62,681 nt of DNA from an uncultured Eubacteriales bacterium (GCA_900319635.1 ONPF01000029.1:1-62681); one strand, 5' to 3'; positions 41,101 to 52,650 are shown, counted from the first letter of the stretch. Translations and numbers: made by a program. The notes: generated by a model from the sequence alone, not told the origin.

Positions 41101-41313
41101 ATGGAAAAGATTGCTATCCAAACCGAGTTTATCAAACTGGACGCGCTGCTGAAATACGCGTCCCTGGTGGGCACCGGGGGCGAGGCGAAGATCGCCATCG
41201 CCGAGGGCATGGTGAAGGTCAACGGCGAAGTCTGCACCATGCGGGGCAAGAAGATCCGCCCCGGCGACACCGTGGAGTTTGACCGCTTCACCCTGCAGGT
41301 GACAGAGGCATGA
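41101..41313 (+). CDS. yaaA: S4-domain RNA-binding protein YaaA
   Basis: 70-aa S4 domain protein: [49 protein letters not shown]. Conserved between dnaN and recF in Firmicutes; probable role in ribosome assembly or RNA binding. ATG 41101 follows AAAGG. Overlaps recF by 4 bp. Confidence 0.93.
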   Translation: MEKIAIQTEFIKLDALLKYASLVGTGGEAKIAIAEGMVKVNGEVCTMRGKKIRPGDTVEFDRFTLQVTEA

Positions 41314-42410
41314 GGGTCGAGAAGATCGCCTTGAACGGCTTTCGCAATTACGAGTGGGAGACGGCAGAATTTGCCCCCGGTACCAACGTGATCTGCGGCC
41401 CCAACGCTCAGGGCAAGACCAATCTGCTGGAGGCGGTGTACATGCTCTCCTGCGGCCGCAGCTTCCGCACCCGCTTCGACCGGGAGCTCATCGGCTTCGG
41501 CTACAGTGAGGGGCAGATCCTGGCAGAGGTGTTCAGCCGGGATCGGCAGCAGACTATCGACATCCGCCTGCGCGCCGGCCTTGCCAAGCGCATCACCGTG
41601 AACGGCGTGAAAAAGACCGCGTCGGAGCTTATGAACGTGGTCAACGTGGTGCTCTTCTGCCCGGATGATCTGAATCTCATCAAGGAGGGGGCTGCGGTGC
41701 GCCGGCGGCTGATGGACAACGCCATCTCCCAGATCCGCCCCCGCTACGCCGAGCTGCTCACGGAGTTCAACAAGTTCTATGAGCACAAGACCCGGATTTT
41801 GAAGGACTGGCGGGAGAAGCCCAGCTTGCTGGACACCCTGGATGAGTTTTCGGACGGGATGGCCCGGGCCTCGGCCCAGCTCATCCGCTACCGCGCCGCC
41901 TACGCCGCCCGCCTCAACCAGACGGCGCCTCCCATCCACCGGGAGTTTTCCGGCAAGGGGGAGGAGCTTTCCATCGCCTATCAGACGGTGAGCACCGTGC
42001 GGGATCCCTTCGCCCCGGCGCGGGAGATCTACTACGACATCTGCGAGCACCAGGAGAAGCACCGCCAGGCGGAGCTGGACAGCGCCCAGTGTCTTACCGG
42101 CGCCCATAAGGACGATCTGGATATTCAGATCAACGGCCGCTCCGCCCGGAGCTTTGCCTCCCAGGGTCAGACCCGCACCGCCGCCCTCTCTCTGAAGCTG
42201 GCGGAACGGGAGATCCTGCAGGCGGAGAGCGGAGAGATGCCCATTCTGCTGTTGGACGACGTGCTCTCCGAGCTGGACGCCCGGCGGCAGGAGTTTGTGC
42301 TCAACCGCATCGGCGGCGGCCAGACCCTCATCACCTGCTGCGAGGACGCGGAGATCTCCAAGCGCACCGGCGGAAGGGTTCTGCTGGTGGAAAAGGGGAA
42401 GATCCGATGA
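41310..42410 (+). CDS. recF: DNA replication and repair protein RecF
   Basis: 366-aa SMC-like ATPase that loads RecA at gaps. Walker [36 protein letters not shown] (signature) and [20 protein letters not shown] (Walker B). Overlaps yaaA and remB by 4 bp each, so translation is coupled. Confidence 0.96.
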   Translation: MRVEKIALNGFRNYEWETAEFAPGTNVICGPNAQGKTNLLEAVYMLSCGRSFRTRFDRELIGFGYSEGQILAEVFSRDRQQTIDIRLRAGLAKRITVNGVKKTASELMNVVNVVLFCPDDLNLIKEGAAVRRRLMDNAISQIRPRYAELLTEFNKFYEHKTRILKDWREKPSLLDTLDEFSDGMARASAQLIRYRAAYAARLNQTAPPIHREFSGKGEELSIAYQTVSTVRDPFAPAREIYYDICEHQEKHRQAELDSAQCLTGAHKDDLDIQINGRSARSFASQGQTRTAALSLKLAEREILQAESGEMPILLLDDVLSELDARRQEFVLNRIGGGQTLITCCEDAEISKRTGGRVLLVEKGKIR

Positions 42411-42676
42411 AATACCTGCATCTGGGCAAGGGGACCCTGGTGCGGGAGGATGAGGTTTTGGGCATTTTCGACCTGGACATCACCTCTCAGAGCCATCTGA
42501 CCCGCAAATTTCTGTCCATGGCGGACAAGGCCGGTCAGGTCGTGAACGCGGCGGAGGATATTCCCAAATCCTTTGTCCTGTGCAGGCAAAAGGGCGAGAC
42601 CAGAGTCTATCTGAGCCAGATGGCCAGCGCCACGCTGCTGAAACGCGCAGCGGAAAAGACGCAAATACCGGAATAA
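42407..42676 (+). CDS. remB: RemB-like regulator (DUF370)
   Basis: 89 aa. [40 protein letters not shown] and [20 protein letters not shown] match the RemB (YaaB) proteins encoded next to recF, related to the biofilm-matrix activator RemA. The role in this organism is not known. Confidence 0.9.
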   Translation: MKYLHLGKGTLVREDEVLGIFDLDITSQSHLTRKFLSMADKAGQVVNAAEDIPKSFVLCRQKGETRVYLSQMASATLLKRAAEKTQIPE

Positions 42677-42717
42677 GCAAGAAACAGTGCCGGTTTTCCC
42701 GGTACTTCGGAGGAAAT

Positions 42718-44649
42718 ATGGCAGACATCATTGAAAAAGTAACCCAGGAATATGACGCTTCTCAGATCCAGGTGCTGGAAGGCCTGGAGGCAGTGCGGAA
42801 ACGGCCGGGCATGTACATCGGCTCCACCTCCTCCTCGGGTCTGCACCACCTGGTCTATGAGATCGTGGACAACTCCATCGACGAGGCCCTGGCGGGCTTT
42901 TGCACCCATATCGAGGTCAGCATCGAGGAGGGCAATATCATCCGCGTCAGCGACAACGGCCGCGGCATCCCCGTGGACACCCAGGAGCAGACCGGCAAGA
43001 GCGCCCTGGAGGTGGTCTTCACCGTGCTGCACGCCGGCGGCAAGTTCGGCGGCGGGGGCTACAAGGTCTCCGGCGGCCTCCACGGCGTGGGCGCCAGCGT
43101 GGTCAACGCCCTGTCCGAGTGGCTGGAGGTTCAGGTCCACAAGGACGGCAAGATCCATGAGATGAAGTTCAGCCGGGGCGACATCACCCAGCCCATCACC
43201 GTGGTGGGCGAGACGGAACGCACCGGCACCACCGTCCGCTTCAAGCCTGACCCGGAGATGTTTGACGACACGGTGTACGACTACGAGATCCTGCACACCC
43301 GCATGCGGGAGCAGGCCTTCTTAAACGGCGGCCTCACCATCACCCTGGAGGATCTGCGGGAGGGGCAGGAGCAGCGGGAGACCATGTGCTACGAGGGCGG
43401 CATCCGGGAGTTTGTCCGCTATCTCAACAAGCACAAGACCCCCATCCATGAGGAGGTCATCTACCTCTCCGGCCAGAAGGGGGACGCCATCGCCGAGATC
43501 GCCCTGCAGTATAACGACGGCTATAACGAGACCCTGGTCTCTTTCGCAAACGATATTCACACCCCCGAGGGCGGCATGCACGAGACGGGTTTCAAGACGG
43601 CCCTCACCCGTGTCATCAACGCCTACGGGCAGAAAAACAACATCATCAAGGGGGACGACAAGGTCTCCGGCGAGGACGTGCGGGAGGGCATCTCCGCCGT
43701 CATCTCCGTAAAGCTCCCCGAGGCCCAGTTTGAGGGTCAGACCAAGCAAAAGCTGGGCAACGCCTATATCCGCACCCTGGTGGACGGGATCGTGAACGAT
43801 CAGCTGGCCATCTACTTTGAGGAGCATCCCCAGGTGGCCAAGGCCATTCTGGAGAAGGCCATGATGGCCAACCGCGCCCGGGAGGCGGCGAGAAAGGCCC
43901 GGGAATCCGTCCGGCGCAAGACGGGGCTGGAGAGCGGACAGATGCCAGACAAGCTGCAGGACTGCAACGAGCGGGACCCGTCGCTCTGCGAGATCTATAT
44001 TGTGGAGGGCGATTCCGCCGCCGGCTCCGCCATCCAGGGGCGGGACAGCCGCTTTCAGGCCATCCTCGCCATGTGGGGCAAGATGCTGAACGTGGAGAAG
44101 GCGAGAGCGGACAAAATTTACGGCAACGACAAGCTCTATCCCCTCATCGTGGCACTGGGCGCCGGCATCGGGGACGAGTTCAATATGGACAAGCTCCGTT
44201 ACCACAAGATCATCATCATGGCCGATGCCGATGTGGACGGCAGCCATATCCGTACCCTGCTGCTGACCTTCTTCTTCCGCTACATGCGCCCGCTCATCGA
44301 AAACGGCTATGTCTACTCCGCCGTGCCGCCCCTCTATAAGCTGACGCGGGGCAAACAGCAGCGGGTGGCCTACTCCGACGAGCAGCGGGATCAGATCAGC
44401 AGCGAAATGCGGGGCGACAATCCCAATGTGAAGATCGACATTTCCCGCTTCAAAGGTCTGGGCGAGATGGATCCCCACGAGCTGTGGGAGACCACCATGG
44501 ACCCGGAGAAACGCTCTCTGCGCCGCATCACCCTGAATGACGCCATCCTGGCCGACCAGGTTTTCACCGTCCTCATGGGCGAGGACGTGGAGCCGCGGCG
44601 GGACTGGATCGAGCAGAACGCCAAATATGTGGTGAATTTGGACATTTAA
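42718..44649 (+). CDS. gyrB: DNA gyrase subunit B
   Basis: 643-aa ATPase subunit of gyrase. GHKL motifs [24 protein letters not shown] and [19 protein letters not shown] domain [20 protein letters not shown] (EGDSA) and [21 protein letters not shown]-terminal [22 protein letters not shown] 42718 follows CGGAGGAAAT; the frame extends upstream over the remB tail. Confidence 0.98.
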   Translation: MADIIEKVTQEYDASQIQVLEGLEAVRKRPGMYIGSTSSSGLHHLVYEIVDNSIDEALAGFCTHIEVSIEEGNIIRVSDNGRGIPVDTQEQTGKSALEVVFTVLHAGGKFGGGGYKVSGGLHGVGASVVNALSEWLEVQVHKDGKIHEMKFSRGDITQPITVVGETERTGTTVRFKPDPEMFDDTVYDYEILHTRMREQAFLNGGLTITLEDLREGQEQRETMCYEGGIREFVRYLNKHKTPIHEEVIYLSGQKGDAIAEIALQYNDGYNETLVSFANDIHTPEGGMHETGFKTALTRVINAYGQKNNIIKGDDKVSGEDVREGISAVISVKLPEAQFEGQTKQKLGNAYIRTLVDGIVNDQLAIYFEEHPQVAKAILEKAMMANRAREAARKARESVRRKTGLESGQMPDKLQDCNERDPSLCEIYIVEGDSAAGSAIQGRDSRFQAILAMWGKMLNVEKARADKIYGNDKLYPLIVALGAGIGDEFNMDKLRYHKIIIMADADVDGSHIRTLLLTFFFRYMRPLIENGYVYSAVPPLYKLTRGKQQRVAYSDEQRDQISSEMRGDNPNVKIDISRFKGLGEMDPHELWETTMDPEKRSLRRITLNDAILADQVFTVLMGEDVEPRRDWIEQNAKYVVNLDI

Positions 44650-44652
44650 TTT

Positions 44653-44721
44653 GTAGGGGGCGGCCTCCCGGACGCCCCGAAAAACAGGAAAAAGCGGGCC
44701 GTCGAGGACGCCGGCCCCTAC
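44653..44721. repeat. Inverted REP pair in the gyrB-gyrA gap
   Basis: GTAG-GGGGCGGCC...GGACGCCCC (44653-44678, plus) faces GTAG-GGGCCGGC...GACGGCCC (44721-44696, minus). Outer arms TTGTAGGGG and CCCCTACAA also pair with each other, so the 70-bp unit can fold as two small or one long stem between the two gyrase genes. Confidence 0.75.
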
Positions 44722-44749
44722 AATACAAACCTCACTTCCGGAGGAAATT

Positions 44750-47200
<2,451 letters not shown>

Positions 47201-47237
47201 GCGGAAGCGAAGCATAGAATAGACAGGAGGAGAGGTT

Positions 47238-47624
47238 ATGGAAGGTTTGGAAGGCCTGATATTCGTCATCCTAATTTTCTGGGTTCTGCCTGCCCTGCTC
47301 AAGGGCAAAAAGAGCGGAAAGAAGCAGCAGAACGCACAGCAGAGCACCCAGGCGACCCGCCCCGCTGCCCAGCGGCAGACGCCCTCCGTGCAGATGCACC
47401 GCCCTGCGCCGGCCATGAACCGGGCGCCTGCCGCGGCAAGCCATGCCCACCGGGATTACTCCGCGCCGGAGGCTCCCTGCATCGTCTGCGAGAACACCGG
47501 GGAAGACCATTTTCAGCGGGACAAGGCCCGCCGCCTGAAGCAGCTGGACGACTGGCTGAAGATCGGCCTCATCGACCGGGACGAATACCGGGTGCTGAAG
47601 GATCGGTACCAGCGGGGAATCTGA
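47238..47624 (+). CDS. Small membrane-anchored protein with SHOCT-like C terminus
   Basis: 128 aa. A hydrophobic N terminus (LIFVILIFWVLPALL, residues 7-21), a long polar Gln/Ala/Pro-rich linker, and a C-terminal helical motif (RRLKQLDDWLKIGLIDRDEY, RVLKDRY) similar to the short C-terminal SHOCT domain. AGGAGGAGAGG ribosome site. Follows gyrA by 37 bp and may be co-transcribed. Function unknown. Confidence 0.78.
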   Translation: MEGLEGLIFVILIFWVLPALLKGKKSGKKQQNAQQSTQATRPAAQRQTPSVQMHRPAPAMNRAPAAASHAHRDYSAPEAPCIVCENTGEDHFQRDKARRLKQLDDWLKIGLIDRDEYRVLKDRYQRGI

Positions 47625-47656
47625 GAGAGAATAGCCATAGATCCGAGATCGTGAAA

Positions 47657-47802
47657 ACCTCCCCTGTGTAAGGGGAGGTGGCACGGCGCTCACACTGGGG
47701 CGGATCCCAAGCGGCACGAGGGAAAAGAATACAGCAGGCCGGGCAACAAAATTGCCCCCCTTGCCTAAAGGGGGGTGCCCCAGTGCGCACACTGGGGCGG
47801 GG
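47657..47802 (+). repeat. GGGGAGG-family repeats upstream of the DUF559-RNase HI gene
   Basis: CCTCCCCTGTGTAAGGGGAGG (47659-47679) with CTCACACTGGGGCGG, then GCCCCCCTTGCCTAAAGGGGGG (about 47754-47775) with GCCCCAGTGCGCACACTGGGGC (47777-47798). The last hairpin ends 14 bp before the start codon. Confidence 0.75.
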
Positions 47803-47811
47803 GGATACGTC

Positions 47812-48810
47812 ATGTCAACGGAACTTGGACCAAAGCACAATCCAGCGCTGACAGGTCTGGCGAAGACCCTCCGCAATCATATGACAAGAGAAGAGAGACA
47901 CCTTTGGTATGACTTTTTGCGCGGGTATTCGCCCCGTTTCCTGCGCCAGAAGGTGATCGACGGATATATTGTAGATTTCTACTGTCATGCGGCCCGGCTG
48001 GTGGTTGAACTCGACGGATCCCAGCACTATGAAGAAAAAGGACTTCTGGCCGATCATATCCGGACGGACAGGCTCGAAGAGCGGAGACTCACGGTTTTGC
48101 GTATCCCCAACAACGCAGTGAAACAAAACTTCCCGGGTGTTTGCGAGTTTATCATGCTTGCGGTGATGGAGGCCTTGAAACGAGAGAGCGTATCCCCCAG
48201 TCACCCTCGCTCCGCTCGGGCGACAGCCCCCTTTAGGCAATGGGGCCATTACCTGCAGGACGAGAGCTTGGGGCATCAGGGCTGCCTGTTAGACAAGGGG
48301 GCCAAAGAGGTAGATCCCCCACCCGCTTCGCGGGAGCCCCCTTTAGACAAGGGGGCCAAAGAGGTAGATATTATGAAAACAGTCGAACTCTACACCGACG
48401 GGGCCTGCAGCGGGAATCCCGGCCCAGGCGGCTGGGGCGCCATTCTGCGCTGGAACGGCCACCAGCGGGAGCTCTCCGGCGGCGAAGCGCAGACCACCAA
48501 CAACCGCATGGAGCTCACCGCCGTGATCCAGGGCCTGCTGGCCCTGCGGGAGAGCTGCGTAGTGGAGCTCTGGTCGGACTCCAAGTACGTCATCGACGCG
48601 CTGGAAAAGGGCTGGGCCTGGGGCTGGCGCAAAAAGGGCTGGGTCAAGAGCGACAAGAAGCCCGCGCTGAACCCGGATCTCTGGGCCATGCTGCTGGATC
48701 TGACGCGGCAGCACGAGATGCACTACCACTGGGTCAAGGGTCACGCCGACAACGAATTCAATAATCGCTGCGACGCTCTTGCCGTGGCGGAACGGGAGAA
48801 ATTTGTATGA
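47812..48810 (+). CDS. DUF559 (Vsr-like) nuclease fused in frame to RNase HI
   Basis: 332-aa open frame from ATG 47812. Residues 1-125 are a DUF559 domain of the very-short-patch/restriction-endonuclease fold: LTGLAKTLRNHMTREERHLW, RFLRQKVIDGYIVDFYC, VVELDGSQHYEEKG (catalytic Asp-x-Gln/His region), LTVLRIPNNAV. Residues 126-187 (about 48187-48372) are encoded by dispersed repeats, with the 25-bp unit beginning AGACAAGGGGGCC at about 48291 and again at about 48347. Residues 188-332 are a complete RNase HI. No stop separates them. Expression as one fusion, as RNase HI alone from 48373, or both is possible. Confidence 0.7.
   Translation: MSTELGPKHNPALTGLAKTLRNHMTREERHLWYDFLRGYSPRFLRQKVIDGYIVDFYCHAARLVVELDGSQHYEEKGLLADHIRTDRLEERRLTVLRIPNNAVKQNFPGVCEFIMLAVMEALKRESVSPSHPRSARATAPFRQWGHYLQDESLGHQGCLLDKGAKEVDPPPASREPPLDKGAKEVDIMKTVELYTDGACSGNPGPGGWGAILRWNGHQRELSGGEAQTTNNRMELTAVIQGLLALRESCVVELWSDSKYVIDALEKGWAWGWRKKGWVKSDKKPALNPDLWAMLLDLTRQHEMHYHWVKGHADNEFNNRCDALAVAEREKFV
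48190..48371. repeat. Repeats forming the linker of the DUF559-RNase HI frame
   Basis: GCCCCCTTTAGGCAATGGGGCC (48225-48246) and two copies of TTAGACAAGGGGGCCAAAGA-GGTAGAT (about 48289-48315 and 48345-48371), the second preceded by ACCCGCTTCGCGGG. They belong to the GGGGAGG hairpin family and are open in the reading frame. Confidence 0.75.
48373..48810 (+). CDS. rnhA: Ribonuclease HI (internal start within the fused frame)
   Basis: 145-aa nuclease that cuts RNA in RNA-DNA hybrids. MKTVELYTDGACSGNPGPGG (first Asp), TTNNRMELTAVIQGL (Glu), LWSDSKYVIDALEKGWAWGW (Asp) and KGHADNEFNNRCDALA (His and Asp) give the full catalytic set. ATG 48373 follows AAAGAGGTAGATATT, a weak but usable ribosome site contributed by the repeat. 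The protein is complete from this start, so it probably existed as a separate gene before fusion. Overlaps the ABC exporter gene by 4 bp. Confidence 0.88.
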   Translation: MKTVELYTDGACSGNPGPGGWGAILRWNGHQRELSGGEAQTTNNRMELTAVIQGLLALRESCVVELWSDSKYVIDALEKGWAWGWRKKGWVKSDKKPALNPDLWAMLLDLTRQHEMHYHWVKGHADNEFNNRCDALAVAEREKFV

Positions 48811-50552
48811 AGCCCATCAACTTCAACGACAAGCCCCTGAAAATCTTTATCCGATATATCGCGCACCACAAAAAGCTCTTCGCCATCGACATGGTCTGCG
48901 CGGTGATCGTGGCGGTCATCGACCTGGTCTTCCCCTACGTCTCCCGCCAGTCCATGCGCGAGCTGCTGCCCCAGAAGCTCTACACTACCTTTTTCGTGAT
49001 CATGGGCGTGGTGGTGGCGGCCTATCTGCTGAAATCCCTGCTGTACTATGTCATCACCGTGCTGGGACACAAGATGGGCGTCCTCACCGAGGCGGACATG
49101 CGCCGGGATCTCTTCACCCACATGCAGGATCTCTCCTGCAGCTTCTTTGACAAAAACCGCACCGGCGTACTGCTGAGCCGGGTGGTCAGCGACCTCTTTG
49201 AGGTGACGGAGCTTGCCCACCACGGGCCGGAGAACATCATCATCTGCTCCCTCACCATCGTGGGGGCGCTCATCATCATGTTCACCATGCAGTGGCGCCT
49301 GGCGCTGGTGCTGGCCATCGTCCTGCCGCTGACCCTGTGGTTCACCCTGAGCCAGCGTTTTCGCATGAAGAAGGCCAATATCGAGGTCAAAAAGAAGACC
49401 GCCGAGATCACCGCCGCCATCGAGTCCAGCATTTCCGGCGTCCGCACCGCCAAGGCCTTCGCCAACGAGGACATGGAGGTGGAGAAGTTCGACTCCGCCA
49501 ACCACGTTTTCAAGGGCGCCAAAGTGGAGTATTACAAGAGCATGGGCCTCTACATGAGCGGCATGGAGTTCACCACCGGCGTCATGCAGGTGCTGGTCAT
49601 CACCGTGGGCGGCCTGCTCATCATGCAGGGGAAGATGGACACCGTGGATCTCATCACCTTCACCCTCTATGTCTCCACCTTCGTCACCCCCCTGCGCAAG
49701 CTCGTCATGTTTGCCGAGCAGTACATGCAGGGCAGCGCGGGGCTGGCGCGATTTCTGGAGATCATGCGCACCGAGCCGGAGATCCAGGACGCGCCCGACG
49801 CCAAAGAGCTGGGCAATGTCCGGGGCGAGATCGAGCTGAAGGACGTGAGCTTCCACTACGCCAACGGCATCCCCGTGCTGAGCCACATCAACCTGCATGT
49901 GGCGCCGGGCGAGTGTCTCGCGGTGGTGGGCCCCTCCGGCGGCGGCAAGACCACCATGTGCCAGCTGATCCCCCGCTTCTACGACGTCTGCGGCGGCAGC
50001 ATCACCGTGGACGGACAGGACATCCGCAGCGTGACCCAGCGCTCCCTGCGCCGGAACATCGGCATTTTGCAGCAGGACGTGTTCATGTTCGCGGGCACCA
50101 TCCGGGAGAATATCCGCTACGGCAAGCCAGACGCCTCGGATGAAGAGATCATCGAGGCCGCCATCCGCGCCGAGATCCACGATGAGATCATGAACCTGCC
50201 CGACGGCTATGACAGCTATATCGGCGAGCGGGGCGTGATGCTCTCCGGCGGGCAGAAGCAGCGCCTCTCCATCGCCCGGGTCTTTCTGAAAAACCCCAAG
50301 GTGCTGATCCTGGACGAGGCCACCTCGGCGCTGGACACAGTCACCGAGCAGCGGATCCAGCGCTCTCTGGACGAGCTGAGCGTGGGGCGCACCACCATCA
50401 TCATCGCCCACCGGCTCTCCACCGTGAAGAGCGCCAACCGCATCGCCGTGGTGGAGGGAGAACATATCATCGAACTGGGAAGCCATCAGGAGCTGATGGC
50501 GAAGAACGGCGCCTACGCGGCTCTGTGCCGGGCGCAGAATTTGGAGGCCTGA
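48807..50552 (+). CDS. ABC exporter, fused permease and ATPase
   Basis: 581-aa half-transporter of the MsbA/multidrug type. Six transmembrane helices (about 20-310) precede an ATPase with Walker A VVGPSGGGKTTMCQLIPRFY, Q-loop, signature LSGGQKQRLSIARVFL and Walker B VLILDEATSALD followed by the His-switch IIIAHRLSTV. It would act as a homodimer. Substrate unknown. ATGA overlap with rnhA. Confidence 0.93.
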   Translation: MKPINFNDKPLKIFIRYIAHHKKLFAIDMVCAVIVAVIDLVFPYVSRQSMRELLPQKLYTTFFVIMGVVVAAYLLKSLLYYVITVLGHKMGVLTEADMRRDLFTHMQDLSCSFFDKNRTGVLLSRVVSDLFEVTELAHHGPENIIICSLTIVGALIIMFTMQWRLALVLAIVLPLTLWFTLSQRFRMKKANIEVKKKTAEITAAIESSISGVRTAKAFANEDMEVEKFDSANHVFKGAKVEYYKSMGLYMSGMEFTTGVMQVLVITVGGLLIMQGKMDTVDLITFTLYVSTFVTPLRKLVMFAEQYMQGSAGLARFLEIMRTEPEIQDAPDAKELGNVRGEIELKDVSFHYANGIPVLSHINLHVAPGECLAVVGPSGGGKTTMCQLIPRFYDVCGGSITVDGQDIRSVTQRSLRRNIGILQQDVFMFAGTIRENIRYGKPDASDEEIIEAAIRAEIHDEIMNLPDGYDSYIGERGVMLSGGQKQRLSIARVFLKNPKVLILDEATSALDTVTEQRIQRSLDELSVGRTTIIIAHRLSTVKSANRIAVVEGEHIIELGSHQELMAKNGAYAALCRAQNLEA

Positions 50553-50553
50553 G

Positions 50554-51123
50554 ATGTTGCAGATCAGAAAAGGCGGACACCGGGATCTGGAGCGCTATTA
50601 CAATGTGTTCGACCTGGATTTTGATAAAAAGGAGCTGCTGCCCAAGCTGTCCCTTCACCGGGCCATCAGCAAGGGCGACGTGGAGCTGCTGATCGTCTAT
50701 GACGAGGAGAGCCGGATCGAGGTGGCCTATGCCCTGACCCTCTGCCGCGGACTCTACGGCTATGTGCTGCTCAAGTACTTCGGCGTGCTGCCCTGGTACC
50801 GGGGCAAGGGTCTGGGGATCCAGGCCATGCGGCTTTTGAACAAGTACTATGCCGAAAAGCAGGGGCTCCTGGCGGAGCTCACCGTCTTCGATCCCGAGGA
50901 CAAGGACACCCTGCGGAAGCTCCGGAAGTTCTTCTCCCGCTTCGGCTATGAGGAAGTCAAGAGCGATTACCGCCTTGCCGGCGCCCCCGTCACGCTGATG
51001 GTGAAGCCCCTCCGGGGCACGGCGGAGATCGCCCCGGTGGCCCACCGCATCCTGCGGGATCTCTATTCCCGGGTGCTCAGCGGGGAGAAGCTGGAGAAGA
51101 CCGTGGACATCCGGCGGGTATGA
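50554..51123 (+). CDS. GNAT-family N-acetyltransferase
   Basis: 189 aa. Acetyl-CoA loop in LPWYRGKGLGIQAMRLLNKY; beta-5 region LLAELTVFDPEDKDTLRKLR; ends with FFSRFGYEEV and a basic tail. Substrate unknown. One base after the exporter stop and 4-bp overlap with the HAD gene, so it is part of the rnhA-ABC-GNAT-HAD operon. Confidence 0.85.
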   Translation: MLQIRKGGHRDLERYYNVFDLDFDKKELLPKLSLHRAISKGDVELLIVYDEESRIEVAYALTLCRGLYGYVLLKYFGVLPWYRGKGLGIQAMRLLNKYYAEKQGLLAELTVFDPEDKDTLRKLRKFFSRFGYEEVKSDYRLAGAPVTLMVKPLRGTAEIAPVAHRILRDLYSRVLSGEKLEKTVDIRRV

Positions 51124-51776
51124 GCGAAAACTATGCCGTCCTCTTCGACATGGACGGGGTGATATTCGACTCCGAGCGCGCCCTGCGGGCCGTCTGGCTG
51201 GAGCTGGCGGCGGAGCAGGGGCTGGGGGAAATGGAGCGGGTCTATGCCCGCTGCCTGGGCGTGACGCGGGAGGTCACAGGCTCCATCCTCCGGGAGGAAT
51301 ACGGGGAGGATTTTCCCTGGGAGGCCTTCCGGGAGGAGACCACCCGCCGCTATCGGAGCCGCTATGCCGGCGGGCGCCTGCCGCTGAAGCCGGGCGCGCG
51401 GGAGATCCTGCGCGCTCTGGGGGAGCGGGGGGCGCCCCTTGCGCTGGCCTCCTCCACCCAGCGGACCCTGGTGCTGCGGGAGCTGGAGGAGGCGGGGCTG
51501 CTGCCCTTCTTTGATGCGGTGGTCTGCGGCGACGAGGTGCGCCGCTCCAAGCCGGAGCCGGAGATCTTCCTCACCGCGGCGGCGCGCCTGGGTGTTGAGC
51601 CGGGGCGCTGCTTTGTGATCGAGGACAGCTTTAACGGCGTCCGCGCCGGCCACGCCGCCGGGATGCGGGTGCTGATGGTGCCGGATCTGCTGCCGCCCAG
51701 CGATGAAATGCGCCGCCTGGCCGATGCCATCCTGCCGGATCTATACGCAGCGGAGCGGTATTTGCGGGACGTGTAA
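51120..51776 (+). CDS. HAD-superfamily phosphatase (beta-phosphoglucomutase-like)
   Basis: 218-aa subfamily IA hydrolase. Motif I LFDMDGVIFDSERAL (nucleophile Asp), motif II LALASSTQRTLVL, motif III SKPEPEIFLTAAARLG and motif IV VIEDSFNGVRAGHAAGM are intact. Helical cap domain at about 15-90. Natural substrate not predictable. Last gene of its operon. Confidence 0.9.
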   Translation: MSENYAVLFDMDGVIFDSERALRAVWLELAAEQGLGEMERVYARCLGVTREVTGSILREEYGEDFPWEAFREETTRRYRSRYAGGRLPLKPGAREILRALGERGAPLALASSTQRTLVLRELEEAGLLPFFDAVVCGDEVRRSKPEPEIFLTAAARLGVEPGRCFVIEDSFNGVRAGHAAGMRVLMVPDLLPPSDEMRRLADAILPDLYAAERYLRDV

Positions 51777-51790
51777 ACCGCCCCGCCTCT

Positions 51791-51825
51791 GTCATCCTGA
51801 GGAGCCGAAGGCGACGAAGGATCTC
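51791..51825 (+). repeat. TCATCCTGAG-family repeat upstream of the GIY-YIG gene
   Basis: GTCATCCTGAGGAGCC...GACGAAGGATCTC. Related to the copies at 52162-52188 and 52214-52241 that follow the gene. Confidence 0.75.
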
Positions 51826-51857
51826 AAAACTCTGATCGCAGAGAGGCAGGAACAACC

Positions 51858-52142
51858 ATGGTCTACTACGTCTATATTCTCACCAATAAGAGCAACCGGG
51901 TTATGTATATCGGCGTCACCAATAATCTCGAACGCAGACTCTATGAACATAAGCAAGAGCTGGTTGAGGGCTTTACCAAGCGCTACCATGTGCACAAGCT
52001 GGTTTATTATGAACAGACCTCGGATATTCGCTCTGCCATTCAGCGGGAAAAAGAGCTGAAAGGCTGGCTCCGAGCCAAGAAAAACGCCCTTGTGGAAACG
52101 ATGAATCCGACCTGGCGGGATTTGTCGGAGGTTTGGGGATAA
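51858..52142 (+). CDS. GIY-YIG nuclease family protein
   Basis: 94-aa single-domain nuclease fold. YYVYILTNKSNRVMYIGVTN contains the YVY/YIG pair, with the catalytic Arg in NNLERRLYEHK and the Glu in a downstream helix; KLVYYEQTSDIRSAIQREKE and LKGWLRAKK complete the UPF0213-like pattern. It sits between TCATCCTGAG repeats, a context seen for such genes in other gut bacteria, and may act on them. Weak ribosome site (GAGGCAGGAAC). Confidence 0.9.
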   Translation: MVYYVYILTNKSNRVMYIGVTNNLERRLYEHKQELVEGFTKRYHVHKLVYYEQTSDIRSAIQREKELKGWLRAKKNALVETMNPTWRDLSEVWG

Positions 52143-52161
52143 CATATCCTGCGCCGGGGGC

Positions 52162-52241
52162 GAGATCCTTCGCTGCGCTCAGGATGACAAAGAGGAGCGT
52201 GCATTCCCTATCGTGTCATCCTGAGCGCAGCGAAGGATCTC
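52162..52241. repeat. Inverted TCATCCTGAG repeat pair
   Basis: GAGATCCTTCGCTGCGCTCA-GGATGAC (52162-52188) and its reverse complement (52214-52241) pair over 27 bp with a 25-base loop. Confidence 0.88.
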
Positions 52242-52650
52242 TTTTTGAATTAGAAAACTATTTTGAAACTCTTTTTTCTGCTTCTGCGACTTTATACTAA
52301 TCCCTAATTAAAACTCGACAAAAACCAACTTCGACCCGTGATGCTACGAATGGTTTCAGCAGTGGGAATGCAGATGGTATCTCAAAGACGATCTACAACC
52401 TTCTCCAGCGTCTGAAAGACCTCATTATGGAAGCCTCTTGCACGCAATTCCTTCCGGATCTGCTCAATAGAAGTCTTTAAAGTCTTCCGGCCAGAATTGT
52501 ATCATACTTCGTTGCCTTCCTTGACCATATATCTCCATTATGCTCTGCGGAAGGCGCCTCGTCTGGCACAATTCTGCCTCGGAATCTTTTTAAAGCTTCT
52601 TATCAGAAATTGGGAAAAAATAAATGAGACTGCCCAACTTATGGATAGCC
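52242..52650. other. AT-rich stretch with the second transposase-like remnant
   Basis: No intact gene. The minus strand between about 52550 and 52385 carries the decayed frame that matches positions 1-85, starting MVKEGNEV and, after one stop, running YNSGRKTLKTSIEQIRKELR to FQTLEKVVDRL. The rest shows nothing recognisable. Confidence 0.5.
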
